From assembly GCF_044466355.1 (NCBI RefSeq), contig NZ_JBITMQ010000013.1, positions 273,720-337,719 on the forward strand: a DNA stretch of 64,000 nucleotides. Direction: 5' to 3'. The position numbers and the translations under genes were made by a program. The notes beneath the pieces were generated by a model. It worked only from the letters and a program-made list of their open reading frames with translations. It was not told where the DNA came from and searched no databases. The DNA comes from Actinophytocola sp044466355 (GTDB lineage: Bacteria > Actinomycetota > Actinomycetes > Mycobacteriales > Pseudonocardiaceae). Every line of letters starts with the position of its first letter. Positions within the stretch are counted from its first letter, which is position 1. Positions 6,516 to 15,400 of this stretch are shown one piece after another.

Positions 6516-6979
6516 AGACACCGGCGGAGGTACGTCACGGACAAACAGTCACGCCCGGCCCAAACGCCTGCTGGTTGTGGACGGGCGGGCTAGATCCGGC
6601 GGGGTACGCGCGGTTTCGCGACGACACAGGGCGGAAGGTCTACGTACATCGGTGGGCCTACGAGCACTACGTCGGGCCGGTACCGGAGGGTCTTGTCCTG
6701 GACCACCTCTGCCGCATCCGCCACTGCTCGAACCCGGCGCACCTGGAGGCAGTCACCCAGGACGAGAACATGCGCCGAGGTGCGCACGCCACGAAAACGC
6801 ACTGCAAGCACGGCCACCCGATGTCCGAGGTCCTCCAGTACAAGGACGGCCCAAGGCGCGTGTGCCGGACGTGCAAGCGGGCGTCTGCCAGAGCCAGCTA
6901 CCTGGCCCGCAAGAACCGACCCGAAGCCATGGCCGGGGGCTACGGCTGCCCCGGCACGAAGATGAGGAGCGCGGCATGA
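6512..6979 (+). CDS. HNH endonuclease inserted at the nuclease gene's 3' end
   Basis: A 155-residue HNH_3-type homing-like endonuclease. CWLWTGG, VHRWAYEHYVGPV, LDHLCRIRHCSNPAHLE and ENMRRG give the HNH core with two zinc-binding cysteines, and KHGHP with CRTCKR forms a second metal site. Start chosen: GTG at 6512, overlapping the nuclease stop, with AAGGGG 6 bases upstream; an earlier GTG at 6479 would lie inside the nuclease gene. The C-terminus (GGYGCPGTKMRSAA) repeats the end of the upstream nuclease, with synonymous changes in 5 of 8 codons, so the gene ends in captured nuclease sequence. Probably a selfish element that preserves its target's reading frame. Confidence 0.85.
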   Translation: MKTPAEVRHGQTVTPGPNACWLWTGGLDPAGYARFRDDTGRKVYVHRWAYEHYVGPVPEGLVLDHLCRIRHCSNPAHLEAVTQDENMRRGAHATKTHCKHGHPMSEVLQYKDGPRRVCRTCKRASARASYLARKNRPEAMAGGYGCPGTKMRSAA

Positions 6980-7167
6980 CCCGCAACGAACTCGACCAGA
7001 AGCTCCGCAAGCAGCGCGGATACGGCCTCGGCGAACGCAACCCGGCCACCCTGTGCACCCGCGACGGCGGGGAGACCTACGACACCCACGTCCGACAGAG
7101 CGCGTACTGGGCCCGTCTCCGCAAGATCGTGTCCGGCCCGGCCGGTTTGGTCGGCCTGAAGTACTGA
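6976..7167 (+). CDS. Hypothetical protein (63 aa)
   Basis: Starts on an ATG overlapping the HNH stop. Basic helical start (ELDQKLRKQRG), central CTRDGGETYD, helical end. Last gene before the terminator at 7203-7227. No family recognised. If the HNH gene is an insertion, this gene originally followed the exonuclease directly. Confidence 0.6.
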   Translation: MTRNELDQKLRKQRGYGLGERNPATLCTRDGGETYDTHVRQSAYWARLRKIVSGPAGLVGLKY

Positions 7168-7202
7168 CCCCCCGCCCCGGGGACAACTCCATACCGCACC
7201 GA

Positions 7203-7227
7203 CCCGCCCACACCAGGCGGGCTTTTT
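7203..7227 (+). terminator. Intrinsic terminator after the early operon
   Basis: CCCGCC (7203-7208) and GGCGGG (7216-7221) form a 6-bp stem with a 7-nt loop, followed by five T. One of the few terminators in the window with a T run. Confidence 0.75.
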
Positions 7228-7258
7228 CATGCCCACCAACAGGAAGAGATCAGACACA

Positions 7259-7990
7259 GTGGACCTCTCGAACCTCACCCCCGAGCAGCTCGCCACCATC
7301 CAGGCCGTGCTCACGGCTCAGCCGCAGGCCCCGACCAACGCCGGTGTGGCGGCCAACGTCACCCCCGCAGCGCCGACCGCCGAGCCCGCCCCGACCGTCG
7401 AGGTGTCCGTCGGCGACGTCCTCGGCAGCTCGGCGTACGGCCCGGCGCTGTTCGCCAAGGAAGACCCGATCGGCACCAGCTTCACCGGTGTCGTGGCCCA
7501 GCCGACGCGGGCCGTACAGCTGCGCGACTTCACCACCAAGGCCCCGCTGTTCTTCGACGACGGCCGCCCGAAGCCACAGCTGATCATCGGCCTGGACGTG
7601 CCGGTGTCCGAGCGTCACCCCGAGGGCCGCGCCACCTGGTACGCCAAGGGCAAGGACATACCGGAGATCAACAAGGCGATGACGGCGGCCGGCGTGCCCA
7701 CCGAGGTCATCAAGCAGGGCCTCGAGGTCGGGGCGACGATCACCGTCACCTACGCCCGGGACCAGAAGAACCCGCGCTACCCGAACGCCAACCCGTCGAA
7801 GATCCGCGAGGTCGTGTACGTCCGGCCCGGCACGACCCCGCCGCCCGCGGCACCGACCGCACCGGCCCAGCCGGCGGCCCCGGTCACCCCCGCACCGGCC
7901 GTCGCGCAGGCCCCGGCAGCCAACGCCCCCAGCCCGGAGGTCGCGGCGCTGCTGGCCCAGCTGCAGGCCGGGCAGACCCCGGCGGCCTGA
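7259..7990 (+). CDS. Phage protein between exonuclease and helicase, possible OB-fold ssDNA-binding protein
   Basis: The first in-frame ATG (7229) sits 1 base after the terminator T run, so the GTG at 7259, behind AGGAAGAG, is preferred; this gives 243 residues. A beta-rich centre (about residues 70-190: GTSFTGVVAQP, KPQLIIGLDVP, GATITVTYARD, REVVYVRP) is flanked by long Ala/Pro linkers, and the C-terminus ends in a short helix. The position beside recombination genes and the beta-barrel-like core fit a single-strand DNA-binding protein, but no signature motif is seen and the function is a guess. Confidence 0.6.
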   Translation: MDLSNLTPEQLATIQAVLTAQPQAPTNAGVAANVTPAAPTAEPAPTVEVSVGDVLGSSAYGPALFAKEDPIGTSFTGVVAQPTRAVQLRDFTTKAPLFFDDGRPKPQLIIGLDVPVSERHPEGRATWYAKGKDIPEINKAMTAAGVPTEVIKQGLEVGATITVTYARDQKNPRYPNANPSKIREVVYVRPGTTPPPAAPTAPAQPAAPVTPAPAVAQAPAANAPSPEVAALLAQLQAGQTPAA

Positions 7991-8001
7991 CCCCACCCCG
8001 G

Positions 8002-8038
8002 AAGCCCCGTCCTCGGCAGTACGTCGGGGGCGGGGCTT
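8002..8038 (+). terminator. Hairpin terminator after the 7259-7990 gene
   Basis: AAGCCCCG near 8002-8009 pairs with CGGGGCTT near 8031-8038 around a C+G-rich loop, followed by TCCCC. The stem is strong but the T run is short, so read-through is likely. Confidence 0.5.
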
Positions 8039-8061
8039 TCCCCTACCGGAAGGACACGACC

Positions 8062-8358
8062 GTGAGCGACCAACACGCCCCGCCGTGGGTGGCTGCGGTG
8101 CTGCCCGAGGAGATCGGAAGGCAGCGCACGGCGAGCTGGCCGGACTTCCACCCCGAGGACTTCTGCCACCGGTGCGGGCGGCGCAACCCGGTCTGGTACG
8201 TCGATGCGGAGCTGTGGAACAAAGGTACGGCGGAGCGTCGGGCAACAACAGGCTTCGACTCCGTGCTGTGCCCATCCTGCTTCGTCGAGATGTACGAACG
8301 GAAGACCGGACAGCAACCTCTCTGGCGCGTTGACCCCTGCGGTCTGGAGACCGCGTGA
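8062..8358 (+). CDS. Zinc-ribbon phage protein (98 aa)
   Basis: GTG start behind a GGAAGGAC ribosome site. CHRCGRRNPVWYVDAELWN and, after 30 residues, VLCPSCFVE make a two-CxxC zinc ribbon with a conserved-looking WYVDAELWN segment that recurs in actinophage proteins near helicase genes. Partner unknown. It overlaps the helicase start by 4 bases, so the two are probably translated together. Confidence 0.7.
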   Translation: MSDQHAPPWVAAVLPEEIGRQRTASWPDFHPEDFCHRCGRRNPVWYVDAELWNKGTAERRATTGFDSVLCPSCFVEMYERKTGQQPLWRVDPCGLETA

Positions 8359-10136
8359 GGCCCGACGTCTACGGCGACCTGTCCGCCGACGGCTCGTCCA
8401 TCATCCTCGTACCCGGGTCCGGCGACGTGCACGCCCTCCGCGAGCGGGAGCTGGCGCTGCTGACCCCACTCGTCAAGCTCACCACCCCGCCCGTCGGGCT
8501 GACCCTGCCGCTGTCCTGGCCCGCCGTCGTGCAGCTGGCCGAGACCTACGGCAGCCGGTTAAAGCCCCAGGGGCGGCTCGTCGAGTGGATTCAGGCCGAG
8601 GCGTTCAAGCGGGCCAACCCCGTCGGCAACGAGCCGATCATGTACCGGCTGCTGTCCCTGCCGGACGGCCTGAAGCCCCGGCCCTACCAGTACTCAGGTG
8701 CCCGGCTGATCGCGGCGGTGGGCAAGGTCCTGATCACTGACGAGCCGGGTACGGGCAAGACCATCACCACGATCCTCGGACTGCTCAGCCGGGACCAGGA
8801 CGTCGAGCTGCGCACCTTCCCGGCCGTCGTCGTCTGCCCGGCGTCCGTCGTGGACAGCTGGGTCAAGGCGTGGCAGACCTGGGCCCCGCACCTGACCGCC
8901 CTCGCCTGGCGCGGCACCCCGGCGAAGCGGCGCAAGCTGGCCGGGATCGCGGACGTCTACGTCGCCAGCTACGACACCGCGCGCATCGACATCGGCACGG
9001 CGGCCAAGCCCGGCCCGCTTACCGACCTCGCACCGGCGGCCGTGGTCGTCGACGAGTGCCACCTCATCAAGAGCCCCGACGCCGCGCGCAGCAAGGCAAT
9101 CCGCCGCCTGGCGGCCGGAGCCGAGACCGTCGTCGCGCTGTCCGGCACACCCATCACCCACAACCCCGGCGACCTCTGGCCGACGCTGGTCTGCCTGGAA
9201 CCCACCGCCTGGCCGTCCCGCGAGCGCTGGGTCAACCGGTACTGCACCGTCGTCCCCGGCGACTACTCCGACACCATCATCGGGCTGAAGCCCGGCCAGC
9301 CGGAGAACGAGTTCCGCACCGCGCTGCTCGGCGCGCACCGGCGCGTGGCGAAGGCCGACGTGCTCGACCAGCTGCCGCCCAAGGTCTACTCGGTGCGGAC
9401 CGTCGAGCTGCCGGAGATCAACCGCAAGCGGTACGCCGCGATGGAGCGGGACATGCTCGCCGAGCTCGACGACGGCCAGGAGCTGTCGGCCTTCTCCGTG
9501 CTCACGCAGCTCAACTTCCTCTCGGCCCTGTCCTGTGCGGATGCCGACGTCGAGGTCACGACGAGCGTGGACGAGGAGACCGGCGAGGAGAAGCAGCACT
9601 ACCACGCCGTGCTCAAGGCCCCGAGCTGGAAGGTCGACGCGCTGCTCGAAGTGCTGGAGGAGCGGCCCGGCTCACCCGTCGTCGCGTTCGCGCAGTCCCG
9701 GCAGCTGATGACCCTGGCCGGGCACGCGGCCGAGAAGGCGGGCTACAAGGTCGGGTACATCGTCGGCGGGCAGACCCCGGCGCGGCGCACCGAGAACGTC
9801 GACGCCTTCCAGCGAGGCGAGCTGGACCTGATCTGCGTGACCACCCAGGCCGGCGGCGTCGGCATCACCCTGACCGCGGCGAGCACGGCGGTGTTCTTGC
9901 AGCGCCCCTGGTCCCTCGTGGACGCCCTCCAGGCCGAGGACCGCCTGCACCGCATCGGGGCCGAGCAGCACGACTGCATCGAGATCATCGACGTGGTCGC
10001 GGCCAACACCATCGACAGCCGGGTCCGCGAGGCGCTGAGGGAAAAAGGTCAGCAGCTCTCCGACCTGGTCCAGGACCCCCGCATCGTCAGCGAGCTACTC
10101 GGCGGTGCGTCCACTTCAGACAGGAGAGCAGCATGA
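8355..10136 (+). CDS. SNF2-type DEAH/DECH-box helicase
   Basis: A 593-residue superfamily 2 DNA translocase. Motifs in order: Walker A DEPGTGKT (residues 129-136), VVVDECH (about 230-236), LSGTP (262-266), then the second RecA domain with TTQAGGVGITLTAAS and QAEDRLHRIG. The N-terminal 110 residues are specific to phage relatives. Such enzymes move on double-stranded DNA and are thought to assist phage replication or recombination. It is flanked by a zinc-ribbon gene and a short membrane peptide with overlapping ends. Start: GTG overlapping the previous stop. Confidence 0.92.
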   Translation: MRPDVYGDLSADGSSIILVPGSGDVHALRERELALLTPLVKLTTPPVGLTLPLSWPAVVQLAETYGSRLKPQGRLVEWIQAEAFKRANPVGNEPIMYRLLSLPDGLKPRPYQYSGARLIAAVGKVLITDEPGTGKTITTILGLLSRDQDVELRTFPAVVVCPASVVDSWVKAWQTWAPHLTALAWRGTPAKRRKLAGIADVYVASYDTARIDIGTAAKPGPLTDLAPAAVVVDECHLIKSPDAARSKAIRRLAAGAETVVALSGTPITHNPGDLWPTLVCLEPTAWPSRERWVNRYCTVVPGDYSDTIIGLKPGQPENEFRTALLGAHRRVAKADVLDQLPPKVYSVRTVELPEINRKRYAAMERDMLAELDDGQELSAFSVLTQLNFLSALSCADADVEVTTSVDEETGEEKQHYHAVLKAPSWKVDALLEVLEERPGSPVVAFAQSRQLMTLAGHAAEKAGYKVGYIVGGQTPARRTENVDAFQRGELDLICVTTQAGGVGITLTAASTAVFLQRPWSLVDALQAEDRLHRIGAEQHDCIEIIDVVAANTIDSRVREALREKGQQLSDLVQDPRIVSELLGGASTSDRRAA

Positions 10137-10237
10137 AGTACATCCGGACGCGCTGGTACCTGATCGGCCTGATGCTCGGCTCGGTCAACGGGACCCTCAT
10201 CACCCAGGCGTTCTGGGGCGTGGGGATCTTCTCGTGA
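10133..10237 (+). CDS. Short single-span membrane peptide (34 aa)
   Basis: ATG overlapping the helicase stop, with AGGAG upstream. The product has a basic start (MKYIRTRWY) and one hydrophobic helix (LIGLMLGSVNGTLITQAFW). It ends in the GTG of the next gene. Together with similar mini-genes in the early region it suggests several phage micro-membrane peptides. Function unknown. Confidence 0.55.
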   Translation: MKYIRTRWYLIGLMLGSVNGTLITQAFWGVGIFS

Positions 10238-10704
10238 TCCGCGTCCTCGGTATCGACCCCGGCGGGACCACGGGGCTGGCGGTGCTCGACTTCCCGGACG
10301 TCTACCCCGTCGGCGAGGAGTTCGGTCAGCTGCCCCCGGACCGAGTGCTGCAGCTCGTGCTGTGGTGGCTACGGGATGCCGGGCACCGGGTCAACCTCGT
10401 CGCTATCGAGAAGTTCGTCGTATCCCGGCGCTCCGGCCGCAGCTCGACCGCGCAGGCAGGCGAGCAGGCCCGGCTGATCATCGGCGGGGTAGCCCAGCTC
10501 TGCCAGCAGCACGGCGTCCGGCTCGTCCAGCGCCCGGCCGGGGTCGTCAAACCCTGGGCGACCGACCGGCGGCTCGACGCGGCGGGCCTGCTCGCACCCA
10601 CCCGAGGCATGGGCCACGCCCGCGACGCCGCCCGGCACGCCCTCTACGCGGCCGTCCGAGACCTGCGGCTGCCCGATCCACTGTCCACGAAGGAGAGAAC
10701 GTGA
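10234..10704 (+). CDS. RuvC-like Holliday junction endonuclease
   Basis: A 156-residue RNase H fold protein. GIDPGGTTGLAV at the N-terminus holds the first catalytic Asp, IEKFV (about residue 60) the Glu, and the C-terminal HARDAARHAL box the last acidic residue, the order expected for RuvC-type resolvases. In phage it would cleave branched recombination or replication intermediates before packaging. Start: GTG overlapping the previous stop, inside a chain of overlapping replication genes. Confidence 0.8.
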   Translation: MIRVLGIDPGGTTGLAVLDFPDVYPVGEEFGQLPPDRVLQLVLWWLRDAGHRVNLVAIEKFVVSRRSGRSSTAQAGEQARLIIGGVAQLCQQHGVRLVQRPAGVVKPWATDRRLDAAGLLAPTRGMGHARDAARHALYAAVRDLRLPDPLSTKERT

Positions 10705-10817
10705 CCGACTACCCCGCGTGGCTGGACTTCGTCCTGTTCATGTGCCTCGGCTACACCGTGTCGGACGTCACCGGGAAGGTGCTCGGCATCGTCCTGGACC
10801 GCAAGGAGGACGCGTGA
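10701..10817 (+). CDS. Hypothetical 38-residue protein
   Basis: GTG start overlapping the RuvC-like stop, behind AAGGAGAGAAC. One moderately hydrophobic helix (WLDFVLFMCLGYTVSDV) then a charged end (DRKEDA), possibly membrane-associated. Its stop overlaps the GTG of the dNMP kinase gene. Confidence 0.5.
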   Translation: MTDYPAWLDFVLFMCLGYTVSDVTGKVLGIVLDRKEDA

Positions 10818-11389
10818 AGATCGTCGGACTGACCGGCAAGAAGCGCAGCGGCAAGGACACCGCGGCGACGGCCCTCGTCGAGCAGCGCGGGTTCGTGCGC
10901 GTCGGGTTCGCGGACGCCGTGAAGGACCTGGCGCTGCGGGTGAACCCCCAGATCCTGAACGCCCCGGGGCCGTACGGACGGCTGTCGTGGGCGGTCAAGC
11001 ACTACGGCTGGGAGATGACCAAGAACACCCCCGAGGTGCGGCGGTTCCTTCAGGAGCTGGGCATCGGCGTGCGGGACATTGAGGACGATTTCTGGCTCAG
11101 TGCATGGACCCGCGCCCTGGTCCGGAAGCACCCGCAGGCACAGCACGTGGTCGTACCTGACGTCCGCTTCGCTAACGAGGCTGAGGCACTGCGGTCCGAC
11201 TTCTGGGTACGAGGCGACGCACTCCTGATCCGCATCGAGCGGCCCGACCTCGCCGACGACGGCGACCGGCACGTCTCCGAGACCGAGATGGACCGCATCG
11301 AGCCGGACCTCACGATCGTCAACGACGGCACCGCGGCGGACCTCCGGGCGAAGGTGCTCGCGGCCTACGACGAGTGGGTGGGCGCGTGA
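10814..11389 (+). CDS. Deoxynucleoside monophosphate kinase-like protein
   Basis: A 191-residue P-loop kinase. GLTGKKRSGKDTAA at residues 5-18 is the Walker A loop, followed by RVGFADAVKDLAL and a DVRFANEAEAL segment typical of the phage T4 gp1 / dNMP kinase family. It would raise dNMPs to diphosphates, and in modified-DNA phages it can accept modified dNMPs. The adjacent cytosine methyltransferase acts on DNA, so a link is not required. Both ends overlap neighbours by 4 bases. Confidence 0.8.
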   Translation: MKIVGLTGKKRSGKDTAATALVEQRGFVRVGFADAVKDLALRVNPQILNAPGPYGRLSWAVKHYGWEMTKNTPEVRRFLQELGIGVRDIEDDFWLSAWTRALVRKHPQAQHVVVPDVRFANEAEALRSDFWVRGDALLIRIERPDLADDGDRHVSETEMDRIEPDLTIVNDGTAADLRAKVLAAYDEWVGA

Positions 11390-12438
11390 AGATCGGCTCC
11401 CTATGCACCGGGTACGGCGGGCTGGACATGGCCGCGCGCAACGTCTTCGGCGGTCAGCTCGCGTGGGTGTCGGACATCGAGCCCGGCCCGATCACGCTCC
11501 TGGAGCACCACCACCCCGGCGTGCCGAACCTCGGAGACCTCAAGGTCATCGACTGGTCGGCCGTCGAACCTGTCGACATCCTCACGGCCGGCTACCCGTG
11601 CCAGCCGTTCAGCAACGCGGGACTCCGGAAGGGAACCGATGACCCCCGACACATCTGGCCCTACATCGCCTACGGCATCGACCGACTCCGGCCCCGAATC
11701 GTGGTACTCGAAAACGTTGGGGCCCACCTCAAGCGCGGCTTCCGAGTCGTGGCCGCAGACCTTGCCGCGCTCGGGTACCGCGTCGCGTGGACACTGCTCC
11801 GTGCTTCCGACGTCGGTGCCGCCCACCGGCGGGAGCGACTGTTCATCGTTGCTGCCGACACCTCACGCGAACATGACGACTGGCCCGGGAACGTCCGGCC
11901 GGGACGGTGGGCTGAACATCCAGACGGCGGTGGCCCGGCTGGTGGGCTGAGCCTGCTTCCGACACCGACAGCCAGAGACTGGAAGGGCAGGAACCAACGG
12001 GACGACGAGACCTGCCTCCCCGGCGCGGTCTTCCCCCTCCTGCCGACGCCGACCGTCGGGAACGTCACGGGCGGCAACCTGACCCGGAGCGGGGCACGAT
12101 CGGACGAACCCCTTCTGCCTGGCGTGGTGGCGCAGGCGACGCAAGGCGAGGCCGTCGACTGGCAGGAGTACGAGCCGGCCATCCGCCGGTGGGAGTCCGT
12201 GCTCGGGCGTCCGGCCCCGTACCCGGCGACCCGCGGCCCACGCGGCGGCGTGAAGGTGGCCCCCGCCTTCGGCGAGTGGCTGATGGGCCTGCCCGCCGGG
12301 TGGATCTCCGAGGTCCCCGGGCTGTCCATCAACGAGCAACTCAAGCTCGTCGGGAACGGCGTGGTGCCGCAGCAGGCAGAGCACGCGATTCGGTGGCTTG
12401 TCGACCAGATCGCGACAGCCCAGGCCGCCGCGGCCTGA
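11386..12438 (+). CDS. dcm: C5-cytosine DNA methyltransferase
   Basis: A 350-residue methylase. Motif I GSLCTGYGGLDMA binds AdoMet, the catalytic cysteine is C72 in GYPCQPFS, ENV is motif VI, HRRERLFIV motif VIII and LVGNGVVPQQAEHA motif X. No restriction enzyme is adjacent, so the likely role is protection of phage DNA from host restriction. The target-recognition part contains repeated LLPTP units (11953-11967 and near 12040) as in other actinophage methylases. Between 11639 and 11950 the +1 frame also reads like family sequence, including another LLPTP at 11849-11863. Start: GTG overlapping the kinase stop. Confidence 0.9.
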   Translation: MKIGSLCTGYGGLDMAARNVFGGQLAWVSDIEPGPITLLEHHHPGVPNLGDLKVIDWSAVEPVDILTAGYPCQPFSNAGLRKGTDDPRHIWPYIAYGIDRLRPRIVVLENVGAHLKRGFRVVAADLAALGYRVAWTLLRASDVGAAHRRERLFIVAADTSREHDDWPGNVRPGRWAEHPDGGGPAGGLSLLPTPTARDWKGRNQRDDETCLPGAVFPLLPTPTVGNVTGGNLTRSGARSDEPLLPGVVAQATQGEAVDWQEYEPAIRRWESVLGRPAPYPATRGPRGGVKVAPAFGEWLMGLPAGWISEVPGLSINEQLKLVGNGVVPQQAEHAIRWLVDQIATAQAAAA

Positions 12439-12473
12439 CCGTCCAACCCCGACAACTACACAGAGGAGCACGC

Positions 12474-15400
12474 GTGGGCGTGTACAGCGATGCCTTGGTG
12501 CCCTACGTGCAGGCCGGCTGGCCGTGCGTGCTGCCGGTGCCGAGCACGACCAAGCACCCGCCACCCGTCGGGTACACCGGGGCCGAGGGAGCCGACCCCA
12601 CCCCCGAGCAGTACGCCGCGTGGCACGCCGCCTTGCCGAACCACTCCGTCGCGCTGCGCATGCCGGACGGGGTCATCGGCATCGACGTCGACCACTACGA
12701 CAAGGGTGAGGTCCGCAAGCGCGGAGGCGACCACATCGCGGAGCTCGAGGAGCGGCTCGGCCCGCTGCCGCCCACCTGGGTCAGCTCGGCCCGCCCGGCG
12801 CCGTCCGGCATTCGCTTCTACCGCGTCCCGGCAGGGCGGTACCGGACCAAGCTGTCGGACTCCATCGAGATCATCCAGCGGCACCACCGGTACGCCGTCG
12901 TCGCGCCGAGCGAGCACGCCACGGCTGACCACGACTACGCCTGGTTCCAGGAGACGACGGTCGAGCCCCGGGTGTCAACGCGGTGGCCGGACGAGGTGCC
13001 GTCGATCAGTGATCTGGCCGTGCTGCCCGAAGCGTGGGTCGAGCACCTCCGCGAGGGGGCGACCGAGGCGGGCCCGGCGTCGGCGGCTGTCGGCGCGGGA
13101 CAGGCCCTGCTGGCCGAGCTGGAGGACGACGACCGCGAGCCCTGCGCCGAGGTCTACAGCGCGCGGCTCAAGGCCCTGGAGATGATGCGGGCGGCCGACT
13201 CCGGCTCCCGGCACGACACCGCCACCGAGCGCGTCCACCACCTCGTCATGCTCGGCGCGGCCGGTCACCCCGGGGTCGGTCCGGTGCTCGCCGAGCTGGC
13301 CGAGGTCTGGGCCGTCGAGATCGCGGCGGGGGAGGGCCGGGAGGACGAGCACGCCCGCCGGGCGCTCACCTCCGCGCGCAAGGCCGTCACGGAGTTCGGG
13401 CCGCGCCAGGTACCGGCTGACCCTTGCCTGCTCGCCTCGGCGGTCGAGGTGGCGGCGCCCGCGGCGGAGTACGACAGGGTGAACGGGTCCCTCACCGACG
13501 AGGAAGCCGAGTACTGGTACGACCTGGACGACGACGGTACCGAGCCCGCAAGGCTGTGGTCGGTCCGCGAGGTCATCGGCACCCACGCCTTCGACCCGCA
13601 GGCCGGTCTCGACCTCACCCTCGCGCAGACCGTGCTCGAGCGGGTGGCCCCGGCGGTGCGCTACGCCGAGGACGCCGAGTCCTGGCTGCGCCGCGGGCCG
13701 GAGCTGTGGGAGCTGGCGGGTAAGGAGTACGCCGCCACGATCGTCACGCAGGTGGCGCAGCTCATGCCCGCGGGCAACCCCGATGGCGAGGGCGACGAGA
13801 AGGCCCGCGCGGACCGGCGCAAGCGATTCATGACCTCGGCGTCGGCCGGCGCGATCGCCAAGCAGATGGTCGCCCTTGCCCGCGACCCGGGCAGCCCCAT
13901 CCGCACACGCCTGGCAGACCTCGACGCCGAGCCGTGGGTGTTCTGGGCGGGCGGGCAGGCGTGGGACCTCCGAGGCACCGAGCTGTCCGAGCTGGACCTC
14001 GACCCCGGCACCCCGCACCTGCACGCCGCGGCACTCGCCCCGGAGTGGATCGAAACGCCGCACTGGGATGCCTACCTGGCGGCAGTCCTATCCGATCCGG
14101 AGCTGCGGGCCTGGACCCTGCGCGTGCTGTCCATCGGCCTGACCGGCTACCCGGACGCCGCGTTGCCGATCCTGCTGGGCGAGCCGGGCGTCGGCAAGAC
14201 CTCCCTGGTCAAGCTGATCATGTCCGTGCTCGGGACCTACGCCCATGCGGCCGACCCCCGGCTGCTCGTCGACGGCAACAGCCACGCCTCCATCGTCTAC
14301 GCCCTCAAGGGCCGCCGGCTGTCCTTCATCGACGAGGGGCCGCGGCGCGGGCGGTGGGCGACCGAGCGGCTCAAGCAGCTGACCGGCGGCGGCGAGCTGA
14401 CCGGCAACCGCATGAGGGAGAACCCGATCACCTTCAGCCCGACCCACACCCTCGTGCTCACCGCCAACGACGAGCCCCAGCTCACCGACGAGGGCCTGCG
14501 GCGACGCGTCCGGCTCATCCCCTTCAGCGGTGACCCCGCGGAGGTACGGGAGCGCAGGGCGGCCCTCGGGCCCATCGGCGGCGCGGTCTGGCGCCGGGAA
14601 GCCCCGGGCATCCTGGCCCAGCTGATGCGCGAGGCGGGGCTGTGGCTGGCCGACCCGGACAGCGCCCTCACCGCGGCGGCGCCTGCGAGCGTGCGGGACC
14701 TCGCCGAGGAGATCAGCCGGGAGCAGGACACCGTGCGGACGTGGGTCGAGTCCGAGACCGAGCCGGACCGCGAGGGCATGCCCGCCATGCGGCTGTACGA
14801 GGCGTTCGCCGACTGGTGCAAGCGCCTGTCCATCCGGGACGTCCCGAGCCCGACGGCGTGGGGCCGGAAGCTGACCGACCTCGGCTACCCGTCCAAGCAC
14901 GGCAAGGCAGCCCGCACCCGCCCGCTGCGGCTGTCCTACGGCGGCGGGGTGACAGTCGGCAGCTCGCTGCCTGTCGCCGATTCGGTAACGACGCCCGTGA
15001 CCTCGCCGTTACTGGTCCGTGACCGGGGTGACGGGTTGGTGACGGGTTTGGTGACGGGTTTGACCCCCAACCCGTCACCCACGTTTCCGCAGGTAGACCA
15101 TCGTGCTTCTGTAGGTGGTGACGGGTGTGACGGGTTTACTCCGGTATACCCAGAAATATCTACTACAACATCATCTACAGAAAATCAGGGGAAAGGGGAG
15201 TTTTCCTCAAACCCGTCACCGCGCGACAGAACGACGGCACCTTTGCGCAGGTCAGAGGGCGGTGACGGGTTGGCCGCTGAACCCGTCACCAAGATCGATG
15301 ATCAGTCACAGGACGGTAACGTCGCAGGTAGACCACCGTCTCGGTCCCGCAAGGCGGCTCTGACCCCCGAGGAGAAGGCCGCCCGGACCGAGCAGGCGCG

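Noticed and set aside
10234..10704. CRISPR effector RuvC domain (Cas12/TnpB-like)
   Set aside because: The protein is only 156 residues with a stand-alone resolvase layout and sits in a phage replication operon.
12189..12473. Upstream extension of the primase-helicase frame by 95 codons
   Set aside because: It lies fully within the methyltransferase gene in another frame and has no ribosome site. The GTG at 12474 follows GAGGAGCACGC.
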